A stretch of 35,425 bases of DNA, from the NCBI GenBank assembly GCA_049999725.1, contig JBNGIS010017854.1:1-35425 (forward strand), in the 5' to 3' direction. The notes under the pieces are model-generated. The model was not told the origin of the DNA and ran no database searches. It worked only from the letters and a program-made list of their open reading frames with translations. Origin of the DNA: Haplomitrium mnioides. Taxonomy: Eukaryota > Marchantiophyta > Haplomitriopsida > Calobryales. A program made the translations under genes and the position numbers. Within the stretch, counting starts at the first letter, position 1, and every line of letters starts with the position of its first letter. Of the stretch, positions 21,101-31,265 are shown in pieces.

Positions 21101-22433
21101 AACATCAGAGTCTTTTCTTGGTATTCCCCACTACAGTATGATATCTCGATTCTTTATGTTTTGTCGAAAGTACGTTTCTCTCACATTTTTCAAAAATTTT
21201 GTCTTGCACAATGACAAGCAATTATTTCGACAACAAGAAATTCTCTTCAATCTAGAAATGGACATTGGATTTAGCTTTTTCTTCACAAAGCTCTCATCAT
21301 AATGGACTTTTCGTAAAGAATTTTTGCGTAAGGTGTTTCTCGTTTAGGTTTTAGCCCAAACAAAGAATTCTTATGTTGTGTTGGACGATTCGTCCATAAG
21401 CGAATCCAATAATAGGAGATAATTCATCCTGAAGATCTTGGTCATCATTGTAATCATTGTTTGTTCCGTCACATAATATTTTCGAGATAAGAGTTTCTTC
21501 TTGGGGATTAGGAGAACTGCATCATTCTGAAATCGAATCTTGATCAATATCTCCATTAGAAAGAAATGTTTTTTGTAATAAAATCAGTGTCTTTGGTGAT
21601 AGATCCAAACAAATGTTGATTGATTGAGACTCTTTGCTATAATCACTTTCCAAACTATCATGTGAAGACTCCTCCAAAAGAATTCGATTTGTTTCAGATG
21701 TCCCAATCAATTTGCGAGGTGCAATTTGAAACAAAATCACTCGTTGTTTGAGTGGTGCTATCGGGAAGAGTGATTCATCTCCAAAATTAAAACTATCCAA
21801 AGATTGTATGCTCTTTGTGTTTTGAACAGACACACTTTGATCATGAATATCGAGGTCTCCTTCAGATGTGGACGAAGAAAGGTCTACAATTGTCTGAAAT
21901 CTCTTTGTTGAACCTTTTTTTTCAAACACTTTGGAATACTTAGAAGAAACATTCAACTTCGATCGCTTGATGGGTAACAAAGATCTTTTGTTGGATGAAG
22001 ATTGTTTCTTGAATTCTCTGCGAGCACTAAGTTCCCTCTTTGATCATTTGTGCGCAAAATGTTGAGTCGTTAATCCTATGTGCACATTGGATTCACTCCT
22101 TGACCCAATGCACACATAGGATTGAGTCCTTGATCCTATGCGCGCATTGGAGTCACTCCTTGACCCAATGCACACATAGGATTGAGTCCTTGATCCTATG
22201 CGCGCATGGAGTTCACTTTCTTGATTTTTTTGAGTGGAGCTATCTGATTAAACAAAAGTCATCTTTTTCTCCAATATACTCGCCATCACACTTGACACTT
22301 TTGGTTCTCTATCGTTTAACTCCCAAAAATTGATATTTGAACAATTCTCAAACTATTTGTCAAAAGTAACACTCTTCTGAGAAGATGAATCTTGAAATTC
22401 TAACCTCTTTTTTCCTTTTAAAACTCCAGCCAT
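18186..22433 (-). pseudogene. D1: DUF7869-family protein, candidate transposase
   Basis: Minus-strand, multi-exon. The probable start ATG is at 22433-22431 (MAGVLKGKKRLEF). A Ser-rich block with basic KRS clusters follows (22045-21380), then a block at 21005-20650 ending in a good splice donor (GTAACA at 20649). The core lies at 19926-18988: VIDGMDQKK (Asp near 19779), LYLQLDNT (Asp near 19536) and VGYTHDQIDQMF (about 19435-19410). These are the hallmark strings of the DUF7869 family, whose usual form is VGHTHEDID. The C-terminal exon (18790-18186) ends in ESKEIKTSD. The spaced acidic residues look like an RNase H-fold DDE transposase, which is inference. In-frame stops: TGA 21522, TAA-TGA 20906-20911, TAG 19741-19743. 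A deletion relative to D0 affects the last exon. Confidence 0.7.
22076..22216. repeat. 60-bp tandem hairpin repeat in D1 leader
   Basis: 22081-22140 and 22141-22200 are near-identical with a period of exactly 60, plus a partial third unit. Within each unit TCCTATGYGCRCATTGG is followed 14 bases on by its inverse CCAATGCACACATAGGA, so each unit could fold as a 17-bp stem. It lies between the first and second coding blocks of D1, probably in an intron. Open frames over it are by-products. Confidence 0.85.
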
Positions 22434-22894
22434 TGAAAAAGGGTGACTAAAAATCAGTTAGTTCAAGGAACTATTTTGACAAATATTATAAACCTCTTAC
22501 AACACTATCAAAAAATGTGGTTTTGTCATTTTTTTTTGCAAAATGACAAAATATGGAACTTTTTGTGAAGAAAATGAAAAAAAGAAGTTGGAAAAATGAA
22601 AACGAGCAATGCTTGATATACTAACTTTTTTTTTGCACCATGCGAACCTACGCATCAAGAGCTTTGCAAATTAATTTTTGGTAGGAAAAAGTGTTTTTTG
22701 AAATTTAGCTATAAAATGAGCACCAGTGGAAAGTTTCTTTCCATTGTCGCGAGTTCAATTTTTGGTTTTTGTTTTCTGATTATTGTTATTTTACATTTAC
22801 TCAATTTTTTGCTATTTCGAGCATTTAGTGATTTCTGAACTTTTGTTCAGTATATTTTTCACCTAAAAAAAGACCTTTTTTTTCTATCTAGAGA
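22434..22894. promoter_or_regulatory. Divergent promoter between D1 and M1
   Basis: 461 bp between the two start codons. On the plus strand TATAAAA is at 22710-22716, 185 bp before the M1 ATG, and T2 conserves it with 186 bp spacing. On the minus strand a TATA-like TTTATAATATT lies near 22483-22493, about 50 bp before the D1 ATG. The shared block TTTCTTTCCATTGTCGC follows the plus TATA in T1 and T2. Both genes probably fire from here. Confidence 0.55.
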
Positions 22895-23309
22895 ATGGCC
22901 TCTCAAGAAATTGTTTCCCGCCCTTCTAAACCAAAGCCATATAGGTATTAGGATATTATCAAGGCTCTAGAGCCTACAAGACTTGAGTGGAAATGGATTG
23001 TAAATTACTGCTCCTTGAAAGATCTCGATCAACATCTTTACCTTTTTGCTGGTGAATTGAAAAATTAAATTTGGGCCTACTGGTCCAAATTACAATGATC
23101 CAGAAGGGGAAAAAAGAAAACATCGGGCTGCTTGTGTAGGCCCAAGACTCAATTATGCTTTATTATGCAAATCGTGAGCGATTTGATTTTTCGGAGTACA
23201 AGAAAAGAGATATTTTTGCTGCACATCTTCAAGCATCAAGGGAAGATGGCAAGGTGAGTTCTGAAATCATTTTTCTTTTTTTCTCTTTCTTTACCTGGTT
23301 GTAACTCGT

Positions 23310-23420
23310 AGGAAGTCCATGCGCGCATGGACTTCTATGTCCATTCGCATCTGGACGTTGGAGTCTACGCGCACATGAACTTGAGAGTCCATGTGTGTGT
23401 GGACTTCCTTGTTCACTGCA
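23310..23420. repeat. Palindrome array in M1 intron 1
   Basis: Includes a perfect 24-bp palindrome at 23312-23335 with core CCATGCGCGCATGG, and degenerate copies after it. Intron 1 (23254-23505) is bounded by GTGAGT and TTTAG. Confidence 0.85.
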
Positions 23421-24959
23421 CGCTTGTAATTTATTAAAGTCCTTGTGCTTTGTGAATGTCCAACATTTTTACTTATGCCTAATTATTGTTTGTCTTTATT
23501 TTTAGTTCACTCAATTTTTAGCTGATTTTGTGGATGGGTACAAAGACGCGAAGCGCGTCGAGCAGGACTACATAAAACTTGCAATGCAAATCAAGCTTCT
23601 CAAGCCCAAGTAGGGTGACAATCTTCAAGCTTTAGTGCCTCATCCGAGCGAGGCAACATTCTCCATCCACGCGACAAGGACTTCTTCAAAAAAGAGGAAA
23701 GTAGCCTGAGCTAGTTGAGGCTTTGAAGAAAAAAAAACCGGCATAAAAAAAGGAAAAACCTTCACAAGCACCAGTTGTTGAGGAGGAGCCAGCTCCCTTA
23801 GAATTTGAAGCAAAATCTACTTTGTCTGTCCCCTCGTCTTCATCACCAAGCAACTCGGGCAGGACTCGGATCCGGAGCCGGAACTAGTTAAGGCTCCTAC
23901 ATCAAGATAAGGGAGTCTGCAATCCAGCGTTGCAGAGTCTGTGAAGAGAAAATAACAATAAGGCTGAAAAACTTGAATCTGCCCAAGCATGGAATAGACA
24001 ACTAGGGTCCATTCCAAATTCAAAGATTGAATGAGGATTTTGTGGAGCTTCTTACTCAAAGAATGCTCATGAACAAGTACGCGCACTCTTTTTTTATCAT
24101 GGTTATAGACTCGAAGTGTGGTCTTAAAGACAAGTCAGAGTTTGACATCAGGAACCCTGACAAGTATTATTACGAGATTGCAAGAGGCAATCACAGTGCT
24201 GCAGCAAGGCAACTACTTATCACCAAATATGGAGTGAAGAATCCTGCTCTATCGCTCTGCAATTGTTATGTGTACGTGGGCCTCACACCAACAAAGGCCC
24301 GCATTTTTGCTACCGATGACAATTATGACCAAAGGTACAGGCTTGAAATGATCTTTATTCAAAAGGTTGACAAAGATATGTGGAGAGTGGGATGGTTTCA
24401 TCCCAAAAATTGAAAAAGGAGTTAGTGCTGGAAACCTTGGAGATAAAACCCAAGTTTACACTAAGTCTTGAGAAGACCGTGACTTCTCAGGACAATTGGT
24501 TTCAGCTGGTATTCAAAAGTTGAGAGCTCTGAGATCTACAATTGAGCATTTTTTGGATGTCGGAGAAGAATATTGTGAAAGGCGAGAAGCTAAAGGCCAA
24601 GGGATCTCTCAGAATAGAGGATATGAAGTGGATGCCTTGGAGGTCCCTTTAGGGTCTTCCATATGAAGTAAAGATTTATGTTTTGAAGCAGGTGGAAGCC
24701 GCAGAGCTTTCAATGGACGAGATGTCTCGGGAGGCGGAGAGACACAAAGTTTCGGAGGTAATGGTAAAAACTTTTTGTTCTGAGGTGTATTGCAGTATGT
24801 GCGAAGAGGCAAGAGAGGAGTACACTCTTCACACTAAAGAGTCCAAGAGGGCCTCCTTTTACTCAAGCTTCAAGAAGCTTTTGGTAACTCCTTCCTTTCA
24901 CACGACATTTGTTTATTTGTATTTGCATTGAACATTTTGTAACTTGTTCTTTGGTTTAA

Positions 24960-25380
24960 AACGTTTATGGTTCATGCGCGCATGGACTTCGAAGTCAATA
25001 TCTCACCTGGACTTTGAAGTTCAAGCGCACTTGAATAGCAAAGTCCATGCGCGCATGGACTTCGCATTTCAAAAGCGCGTTTGGATTTTTAAAGTCCTTG
25101 ATCGCTTGAACACCAAAGTCCATGCACCCATGGAATTCGCAGTCCAAGCACAAAAGTAAGGCAAAGTCTAGGCATGCATAGATTACGATGTCCATGCGCA
25201 TATGGACTTTGGTGTTCAAGCAATCAAGGATTTTTAAAGTCCAAACACGCATGAATTGTGAAGTCCATGCATACATGGACTTTGCTATTCAAGTGCGCCT
25301 AGACTTCGAAGTCCAGGCGAGAAATTGACTTCAAAGTCCATGTACGCATGGACTTCAATGTCTATATACGCATGGAAGTC
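24960..25380. repeat. Large palindrome array in M1 intron 2
   Basis: A dozen or more cores in about 420 bp, among them a perfect 22-bp palindrome at 25041-25062 around CCATGCGCGCATGG. Many others differ by CG to TG or CA. The intron spans 24884-25448. The T4 counterpart is at 33525-33960. Confidence 0.88.
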
Positions 25381-26724
25381 ATTGTCATTCTCTACATTAA
25401 AATGTTTTTTATCACTCTTTAATGTTTTCTGTTCAATTTTTGTGCAAGGGGACAAAAATTTTAAACGCCAGCTCGCAAAGAAATTGACAGCAATTGCGAA
25501 AGGTTGGAAAAAATCTGGGGTTGAAGAAGCCTCTGAAGATCAAGACCAGCCTCCCACGTTGGTCTCCTACCCTCTTGGTTTTCTTCTCCACTGCCAAAAG
25601 GCTAGAGAGTGGAAAGCACGTCAGCAAAGTGGTGCTGCATCTCTCACAACTGAAGGAGTTGTGAGAGATGAGGAAGATGAATTAATGTCTTATGTCGATG
25701 GTCTTAACGTGGCGTTTTATCAAGTCTACGGGGAGGCCAATGCTCGACAACTAAAGGGCCTTGTAAGACCTAGGTGTTTCACTTTGGCTATTGTTGATAT
25801 TCCTTACAGGTACAACCTTAAGGAATGTAAGCATGATGACTTGGAACCTTTTTCAAAAGATGATATTTTTGACATGGTATCATCTTTAACGACAATTACA
25901 ACTTCAGACTTTTGGTCTTTTGTGATTATTCATTCGTCGCAGCAATTTGGCATAGTTGAGGATGCTCTTTCTGAAGTCTTTTGTGCAATTGACCACGACA
26001 TCTAGTAAGTTGTTCTTTTATTTTTTTTGTTTCTGATTTCTCTTTTTTCTACTTCTCTTGCATTTTGTTTACATTAGTTGATTTGTTTGTTTTTCTTTTT
26101 ACAGGGACAAAAGCAACATTCATCATTATGGTGGTCCCAGAATTGCACATGCCCATGAATATTAGACGGTGGGCTACTGGAGTAAAGAAGAAAAGAGGAA
26201 CATGCGGCTCTTTAGTTTGCCGCCTGCTTCTTCGACCGGACTTCCCCGACAGATTATGCGTAGTGTTTTTAGTTGTCCTGCAGTTTTGGCAAAACTTAAA
26301 CATCGAGGAAATGATGCTCTTGTCAATGTTTATCAGAAGCCACAGGCTCTTTATAATTTTTTCATTGACCATTTATCAACAGAGCAGGATTGGGTCCTAG
26401 ATTTCAGCCTCTGAGTCTGGCACAGGCCTTGTCTGTGCTCTAAAGATGATGCGAAACTGCATCGCCGTGGAATATGATGGACATTAGTCTATTTATATTC
26501 CTCAAAGGGTTTTGACGATGGTTTCCTTGCCATCCAATGTGACTAAGTCACAGATCGTTTTTGCATACCACAAGGAACTTGCTCCTCCTTGTACTATAGG
26601 TGCTTCTGGTGACTCTATTGTAATATCGAGGACTAGAAAGTCTCGACAGGACTCTCTAGCGATTGTAGATGCTCAACTTATAGATTTAGATGAGATAGTT
26701 CTTCCCAAAGAGGATAGAGTCTGA

Positions 26725-27599
26725 GGATTTGTTTGAAAAATTTGCATTACTAATAAAGTTTATTTTTTCCAAATTTTTATTTACCAAAGTTTCATCTTGT
26801 TGCTCTCTCAATCTATTTCAAGTCTTTTCATCACGATTCAATTTGGTGCATATAAGAATAGTTTGACTCAATTGATAGTCTAAGAATGGTTTGAAGTCAA
26901 TTGCTAATCTAAGGATGATTTGGAGTCTTTGCGCATTGTTTAGTGTCTATGTGCATTAAGGCTTTCTAGTTCTTGTTCGGATTCCATGCGCCCATAACCT
27001 GTTAGGCTATTGTTTAGAGTTCATGCACCCATAAGCCAAAGGGTTCTTGTTCAATGTCTATGTGTGCATAGGCTGTAGGGTTCTTGTTTAGAATCTTGGC
27101 GTGCAATGGCTCTAGGGTTCTAGTTCAAAGTCCATGCGTGCATAACTTCATTGTTCTTGTTCATAGTCTAAGCACGCACATGCTTTAGGATTCTTGTTCG
27201 GAGTCTATGCGTGTATAGGCTTTAAAGATTCTAGTTTGGATTCTATGCTTGCATAAGAGTTGTTAGCTACGATGCTAAAAGTCTAGTTCAAAGTTCATAC
27301 CCGAATAGACATTTACGTTTGCATGTAATTTTTTTTAATAAAAAGATATATGTTTTATTTTATTTTTTATGAATTTAGTATATTGACAATAGTATGAAGT
27401 TTTAATAAAATATTTGAATAACCAAAATGCTTGTTTTCTAGGGTATTAATTATAATAAAATTTTGAAATATAATCTCAATGTAAAATATCCAATTTGTAT
27501 TTATAAAAATCGATTTTTTTTACGAAAAAAAAATTACAAATGTAAAATTGATGTTTTTCAATGTCAAATCACCGAAAAAAAAACTTTCAACTACCAAGT
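26725..27599. repeat. T1 right arm with subterminal repeats
   Basis: No gene. From about 26930 to 27310 it holds roughly ten units of about 37 bp, each with GTCTATGYGTGCATAGGCT followed by AGGGTTCTTGTT. The inverse copies are in T4 (31545-31990) and T3 (30250-30625). The unit differs from the left-arm unit in everything but the palindrome core. The last 300 bp are AT-rich and strongly conserved with T4. Confidence 0.75.
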
Positions 27600-27645
27600 G
27601 AAACAAGAGCTTAGTAGCAGCTCCTGGTTCAAAGTAGCGGCTGTT
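27600..27645 (-). repeat. T1 right terminal inverted repeat
   Basis: Reverse complement AACAGCCGCTACTTTGAACC, then GCTACTAAG. One change in the first 21 bases against the left end. Confidence 0.85.
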
Positions 27646-27649
27646 TATG
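27646..27649. repeat. Target site duplication TATG (right)
   Basis: Second copy of the TATG at 16498-16501, directly after the T1 right end. Confidence 0.8.
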
Positions 27650-27717
27650 TCTTGTTAAATTTAAGGTTTTTTATTCTAGCCTATTTGTTATATTTCAATT
27701 TTTATTGTTTCTTTCAG

Positions 27718-29800
27718 ATTTTGTGAATGCATACTCCAATGCAAAGTGGGTGGAAAAATATTTCATAAAGCTTGCTTTCACTCATAGCTTTTGAAAGTAA
27801 AACTTGGACTAGTCTTAGCTTAGTATATTCCTTATTCTAGTGCAAAAATGTTTGCTATTGGAGAAACTAGTAGACCTTTGCTCCAAGAAGAGAAAGGCAA
27901 TAGAGCCGACCAAATGCTCAACTAGGAAAAAACCAGTACATGACAGCTGGTTCTTGCAAAGTATGTCTTGCCACCATCTCCTCCTACTTTTGCTTTGCAA
28001 CCTTCTTCTTCTTCATCGTCTTTGAGTAGCATTGAAGAAAAGGTTGAACCTCAACTTGTGTCAAAAGCACCTAAATAAAAAAAAAAACAAGCAAGGCACA
28101 AAGGGCTTAGAAAATTTCAAGAGAGGAAACAAGTGGATCCTCCAATAGCTTTTGAGTAGGACAAACAAAGGCTCTCAAATCCTCAATCCAATATTGTAAG
28201 GCTTAGAAAGAAATAAGTACAATTAAGTTGGAATTATATCACATAATTACAATCTAGTTGAACTCGAATGATGAACATTTGTTTTGCCCTTGCAAGCATG
28301 GACTCCTAGTCAACGCACGCTTAGACTAAAGCGCTTAGTGCTTGGAATACAAGAGAGTCCATGCTCACATGTACTCTTCAAAGTTCATTCCCATCTTTTC
28401 TTCTTTCATTTCATGTTTGTAGTACTATTGGAACTAGTTACAAAGGGTTCTTTCATTTATTGGTTTATAGCTTGTTTTTTTCAAGGTGACAAAACATTCA
28501 TGTGTCAACTTGCAAAAATATTGATAGAAGTTGCCAAAGGTAGGAAAAACACAAGGGATTTTGAAGAAGCTCTCGAAGATCAAGACCAAGCTCCAACCTT
28601 GGTTTCTTACCCTCGTGTTTTTTGCTCTATTGTGAGAAGACAAAAGAGTGGAAAGCAAGGCAGTATAATGAATCTGTTGTGTATTGATCAAATGAATGTC
28701 TCAATGCAGATGAACGAGATCTTCAATTGTATATACATGGACTCAATGTGGCATTTTACCAAGTCTATAAGTAGTCAAATGCCAAACAACTCAAGGGAAA
28801 AGTGGACCAAGAGATATCACTTTAGAAAATGTCAAAATTTGTTATGGTTACAGCTTCAAGGAATCTAAGAATAATGATTCCAATCCTTTTTTAAGGGATG
28901 ATATTTTTGACATAGTTTCATACTTTGAAGCAATGACAACATCAGATTTTTGGTCTTTTGTAATTATTCATTCTTTTGAGCAATTCAACATTGTCGAAGA
29001 TGCCATTTTAGAAGTCTAATGTACCATTGATTACAACACATCTGATTAGTCTTCTAAAAGTTTATTTTTTTCAATTCTTTATTAGTATGTTTACTTTTTG
29101 TAATTATTTTTTTTCTTGCTATGTCTCATAAATTTTATGGTAGTGCTACAGAGGCAAAAAAAATGTTCATCATTTGAGTGGTCTTAGAATTGCAGACACC
29201 TACGGAGTATTAGATGGTGGGTTACTCAACAAAAGAGCAGAAGCACAACATGAAGTTATTTAATTTCTAATCGGATAATGTGGCTAGTCGACTATGTCAG
29301 ATCATGAGGAGTGTGCTCAACTATCTAGTGGTTTCTACTAAACTTAAACATTTAGAAGATCATGCTAATTTAAATGTTTACTAGAAGCCACAAGTACTTT
29401 ATAAAATTTTTATTAATCATTTTTCCTCCAAGAAAGATTGGATTTTAGATCTTTGCTTTGGATCTGATGCTTGCTTAGACTATGCCATTAAATGAATGCA
29501 AATTGTATTGTTGCAAGGAAATATGATTGATATGAGTCAATCTATATTCCACAATGGGTTTTGACGATGGCTTCTTTGCCATTATATGTTATTAAGTCTC
29601 AGATTCTGTATGCTTACCACAAGAGGTCTTTTCCTCCTGATACAACCGGTGCATTAGAAGACTCTATTACTATTTCAAGAGCAAGAGGGTCTCAAGAGGA
29701 CTTATCAATGACTATAGATGCCCAAGCTTTTTAGTCAATAGATCTAAAAGATACCATTTGTCTTGAAGAGGATAAGATTGACAAAGAAACCACTAGCTGA
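27718..29800 (+). pseudogene. M2 exons 2-4 (methyltransferase gene of T2)
   Basis: Exon 2 starts at 27718 after CTTTCAG and resembles M1 exon 2 (DFVNAYSNAKWVEKYF against DFVDGYKDAKRVEQDY). About 1 kb of exon 2, the part holding FVELLTQRM in M1, is missing. Exon 3 begins at 28486 after TTTCAAG and runs to about 29048; exon 4 is 29152-29800. The catalytic site is changed to KICYGYS where M1 has DIPYRYN. The cofactor loop reads WILDLCFGSDA against WILDLFSRSGT in M3, keeping the G-S. Many stops. This is the most eroded of the larger M copies, as expected for the outer, older element. Confidence 0.6.
28285..28385. repeat. Palindrome cores in M2 intron 2
   Basis: Three degraded cores (for example GCAAGCATGGACTCC and GAGTCCATGCTCACATG). 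Far fewer than in T1 or T4. Confidence 0.6.
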
Positions 29801-29849
29801 TGTAAAAATTTTATGTATAATAAAGTGTTTGACTACAAAAAATATCAAA

Positions 29850-29895
29850 AATGGCTTCTACTTTGAACCAAAAACTGCTACTAGGTTCATGTTTC
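29850..29895 (+). repeat. T3 terminal repeat
   Basis: CTTCTACTTTGAACCAAAAA, then CTGCTACTAGG. It has the same two-part GCTACT structure as the other ends, with several changes at the outermost bases. Confidence 0.7.
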
Positions 29896-30249
29896 ATTTT
29901 TTGTTCTCAAAAACCAACTTTGAAATTTTAGCATCCAACATTATCAATTTGACGCTAGTAATGCTCATTTGCAAAAACAAAATGTAATTTTATATATCAA
30001 AATTGCTTATTTCAAGTTCACAATGTATTCAAAACAAATCTTCTTATGAGAATATTGTCAAAATTGCTTTCATAATTTCTTCTTTAAAAAGCATAAGCAT
30101 CACCGAACAAAAAATATACAAAATAAATACGTCATTTTCTATTTAATATTTTAAAAACTAACCAAGACATCATTCATTTCACAAATTGATGAAAATTTTC
30201 AAATTTTATTAGAAACATATTCAATTAAAAATATGTTTAAACGCATTGG

Positions 30250-30625
30250 AACTTTGAAATGTAGTCTTAAAGCTTATGCACGTAGGGAATGTCAAAGCAA
30301 CTTTGCACTTTGAATGGTACAGCTAAAAAAACGCTTGGAATGTTGAGGTTGTTACATGCACGAACTTTGAACTGGAACCCAAATGTGTAGGCACAGGAGG
30401 ATTTTTGAAGCAAAATAATTGTGAAATTTTTGCTAAAACCAAGGTGTACTTGGAGAACCATAGACCATACGAGCTTGAACAACAACAACCTATGCGTGCA
30501 TGGAAAAAAAAATCCCATGCAAGCATAAACAACTAAAGCCAATGCGCGCATAGACAACAAAAACACATGCGAATATAGACTACCGAGTAAATGGACGCAT
30601 GGACCTTCCATGTAAGCATAGACCT
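30250..30625. repeat. T3 subterminal palindrome array
   Basis: Roughly eight degenerate cores (for example CCAATGCGCGCATAGACAAC near 30540), the reverse of the T1 right-arm array but more decayed and less regular. The minus-strand frame over it (30267-30704) is a by-product. Confidence 0.65.
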
Positions 30626-30796
30626 TGTAACTAATTTTAATAAAAACAAATATGTTTTGCTTAAAAATAATTTTGCGAAGGAAGTTGTATTGTGAAGAAA
30701 ACACTTAAATTGGATTTGGAATGTTACAAGAAAGAAAAGGAATCAAATAATGTTTTGTGAGAAAAATATTTTATTATATACAAAAATATCATCAGT

Positions 30797-31217
30797 CTAA
30801 TGTTGCAGCCCTATCCTCTTCAAGAGGAACAGTCTCATCTAAATCTATCGTTGGAGAAGCTTCGGCATTTGTAGTTGTTAAAGAGTCTTGTCGAGACTTT
30901 CGAGTCCCAAAAATTCTTATAGAATCACAAGATGCACCTACAATACCAAAAAGAATAGGCTCCTTGTAGTAAATGTAAACAATCTACAGCTTGATAACAT
31001 CGGATGGCAAAGAAACCATCGTCAAAACTCTCTGAAGAATATAGATAGATTGTCGTCTATCATATTCCATTGCGATGCAATTTTGCATTAGTTTGAAAGC
31101 ACAAACAAGGTCGGTACTAGACCGAGAGCAAAGATCCAAATCCAATCTTGCTCTATTGATAAATTTTGAATGAAAAAATTATACAAAGCATGAGGCTTCT
31201 GGTAAACATTCAAAGGA
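30797..31217 (-). pseudogene. M4: 3' end of a methyltransferase gene
   Basis: Matches M1 26320-26724 and M3 32580-32177. It carries the cofactor loop in the form DLCSRSSTDLVCA, then LMQNCIAMEYDRR and SIYI, and stops at TAG 30797-30799. It is truncated upstream by T4 at 31218, so the catalytic motif is not present here. Confidence 0.65.
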
Positions 31218-31265
31218 AACAATCGCTACTTTGAACCAAGAACCACTACTAAGTTCCTGTTTTAC
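31218..31265 (+). repeat. T4 terminal repeat
   Basis: AACAATCGCTACTTTGAACC, then CACTACTAAG. It is closest to the T1 right end and continues with the same AT-rich block (for example GAAAAACATCAATTTTAC). Confidence 0.8.

Larger units (their letters stand above)
22895..26724 (+). pseudogene. M1: transposon-borne N4/N6 amino-methyltransferase gene
   Basis: Four exons by splice sites and comparison with the other copies: 22895-23253, 23506-24883, 25449-26004, 26105-26724, or about 970 codons. The N-terminal two thirds are unrecognised; a basic KKRKV at 23689-23703 looks like a nuclear localisation signal. The C-terminal third reads LAIVDIPYRYN (25796-25807 for D-I-P-Y), SDFWSFVIIHSSQQFG, then DWVLD and SGTGLVCAL (about 26390-26440), NCIAVEYD and IPQRV. 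This is the (D/N/S)(I/P)P(Y/F) catalytic motif followed by the F-x-G-S-G-T S-adenosylmethionine loop, as in beta-class N4-cytosine or N6-adenine DNA methylases (PF01555-like). In-frame TAG codons at 22949, 23611, 24003, 26003, 26163 and 26485, frame shifts in exons 1, 2 and 4, and a one-base phase mismatch at the exon 2/3 junction make this copy inactive. Confidence 0.72.
16502..27645 (+). mobile_element. T1: complete two-gene DNA transposon, 11.1 kb
   Basis: Bounded by inverted repeats and a TATG duplication inside intron 1 of M2. Layout: left arm 16502-18185 (no gene, subterminal repeats), gene D1 on the minus strand (22433-18186), divergent promoter (22434-22894), gene M1 on the plus strand (22895-26724), right arm 26725-27645 (no gene, subterminal repeats). 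Five partial relatives lie in the window. Both genes have stops, so this copy is not autonomous. A 4-bp duplication fits some cut-and-paste superfamilies such as Sola or Ginger, but I cannot assign one. Confidence 0.85.
27646..29849 (+). mobile_element. T2 segment 3: rest of the methyltransferase gene
   Basis: Continuation of T2 after the T1 insertion: the end of M2 intron 1, exons 2 to 4 and 49 bp past the stop. It is cut at 29850 by the T3 end, so the right arm of T2 is not seen in this window. Confidence 0.8.
29850..31217 (-). mobile_element. T3: partial transposon, M-gene end, reversed
   Basis: Begins with a terminal repeat (AATGGCTTCTACTTTGAACC at 29850-29869) just past the M2 stop. The right arm follows in reverse (29870-30796) with a palindrome array (30250-30625), then the 3' part of the methyltransferase gene M4. 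It is cut at 31218 by T4. The four bases before its end are CAAA; the other end lies beyond the window. Confidence 0.7.

Noticed and set aside
24755-24795. Possible 40-46 bp intron (GTAATG ... TTGCAG) in M1
   Set aside because: Too short for a plant intron, and the frame is open through it and aligned with M3.
24944-25276. Overlapping open frames on both strands with repeated MDF/VHAR phrases
   Set aside because: They are translations of the CCATGCGCGCATGG palindrome array in M1 intron 2; the same happens at 33656-33902, 22040-22333 and 30267-30704.
26003-26005. TAG at the end of exon 3 as the natural stop of M1
   Set aside because: A perfect donor GTAAGT overlaps it, the next exon continues with the cofactor loop in three copies, and a TGG to TAG change across the junction explains it.
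26930-27310. CRISPR-like array of regular palindromic repeats
   Set aside because: Repeats are degenerate, the spacers are also repeated, and the array is copied in inverted form at the ends of several transposon copies in a eukaryotic context.
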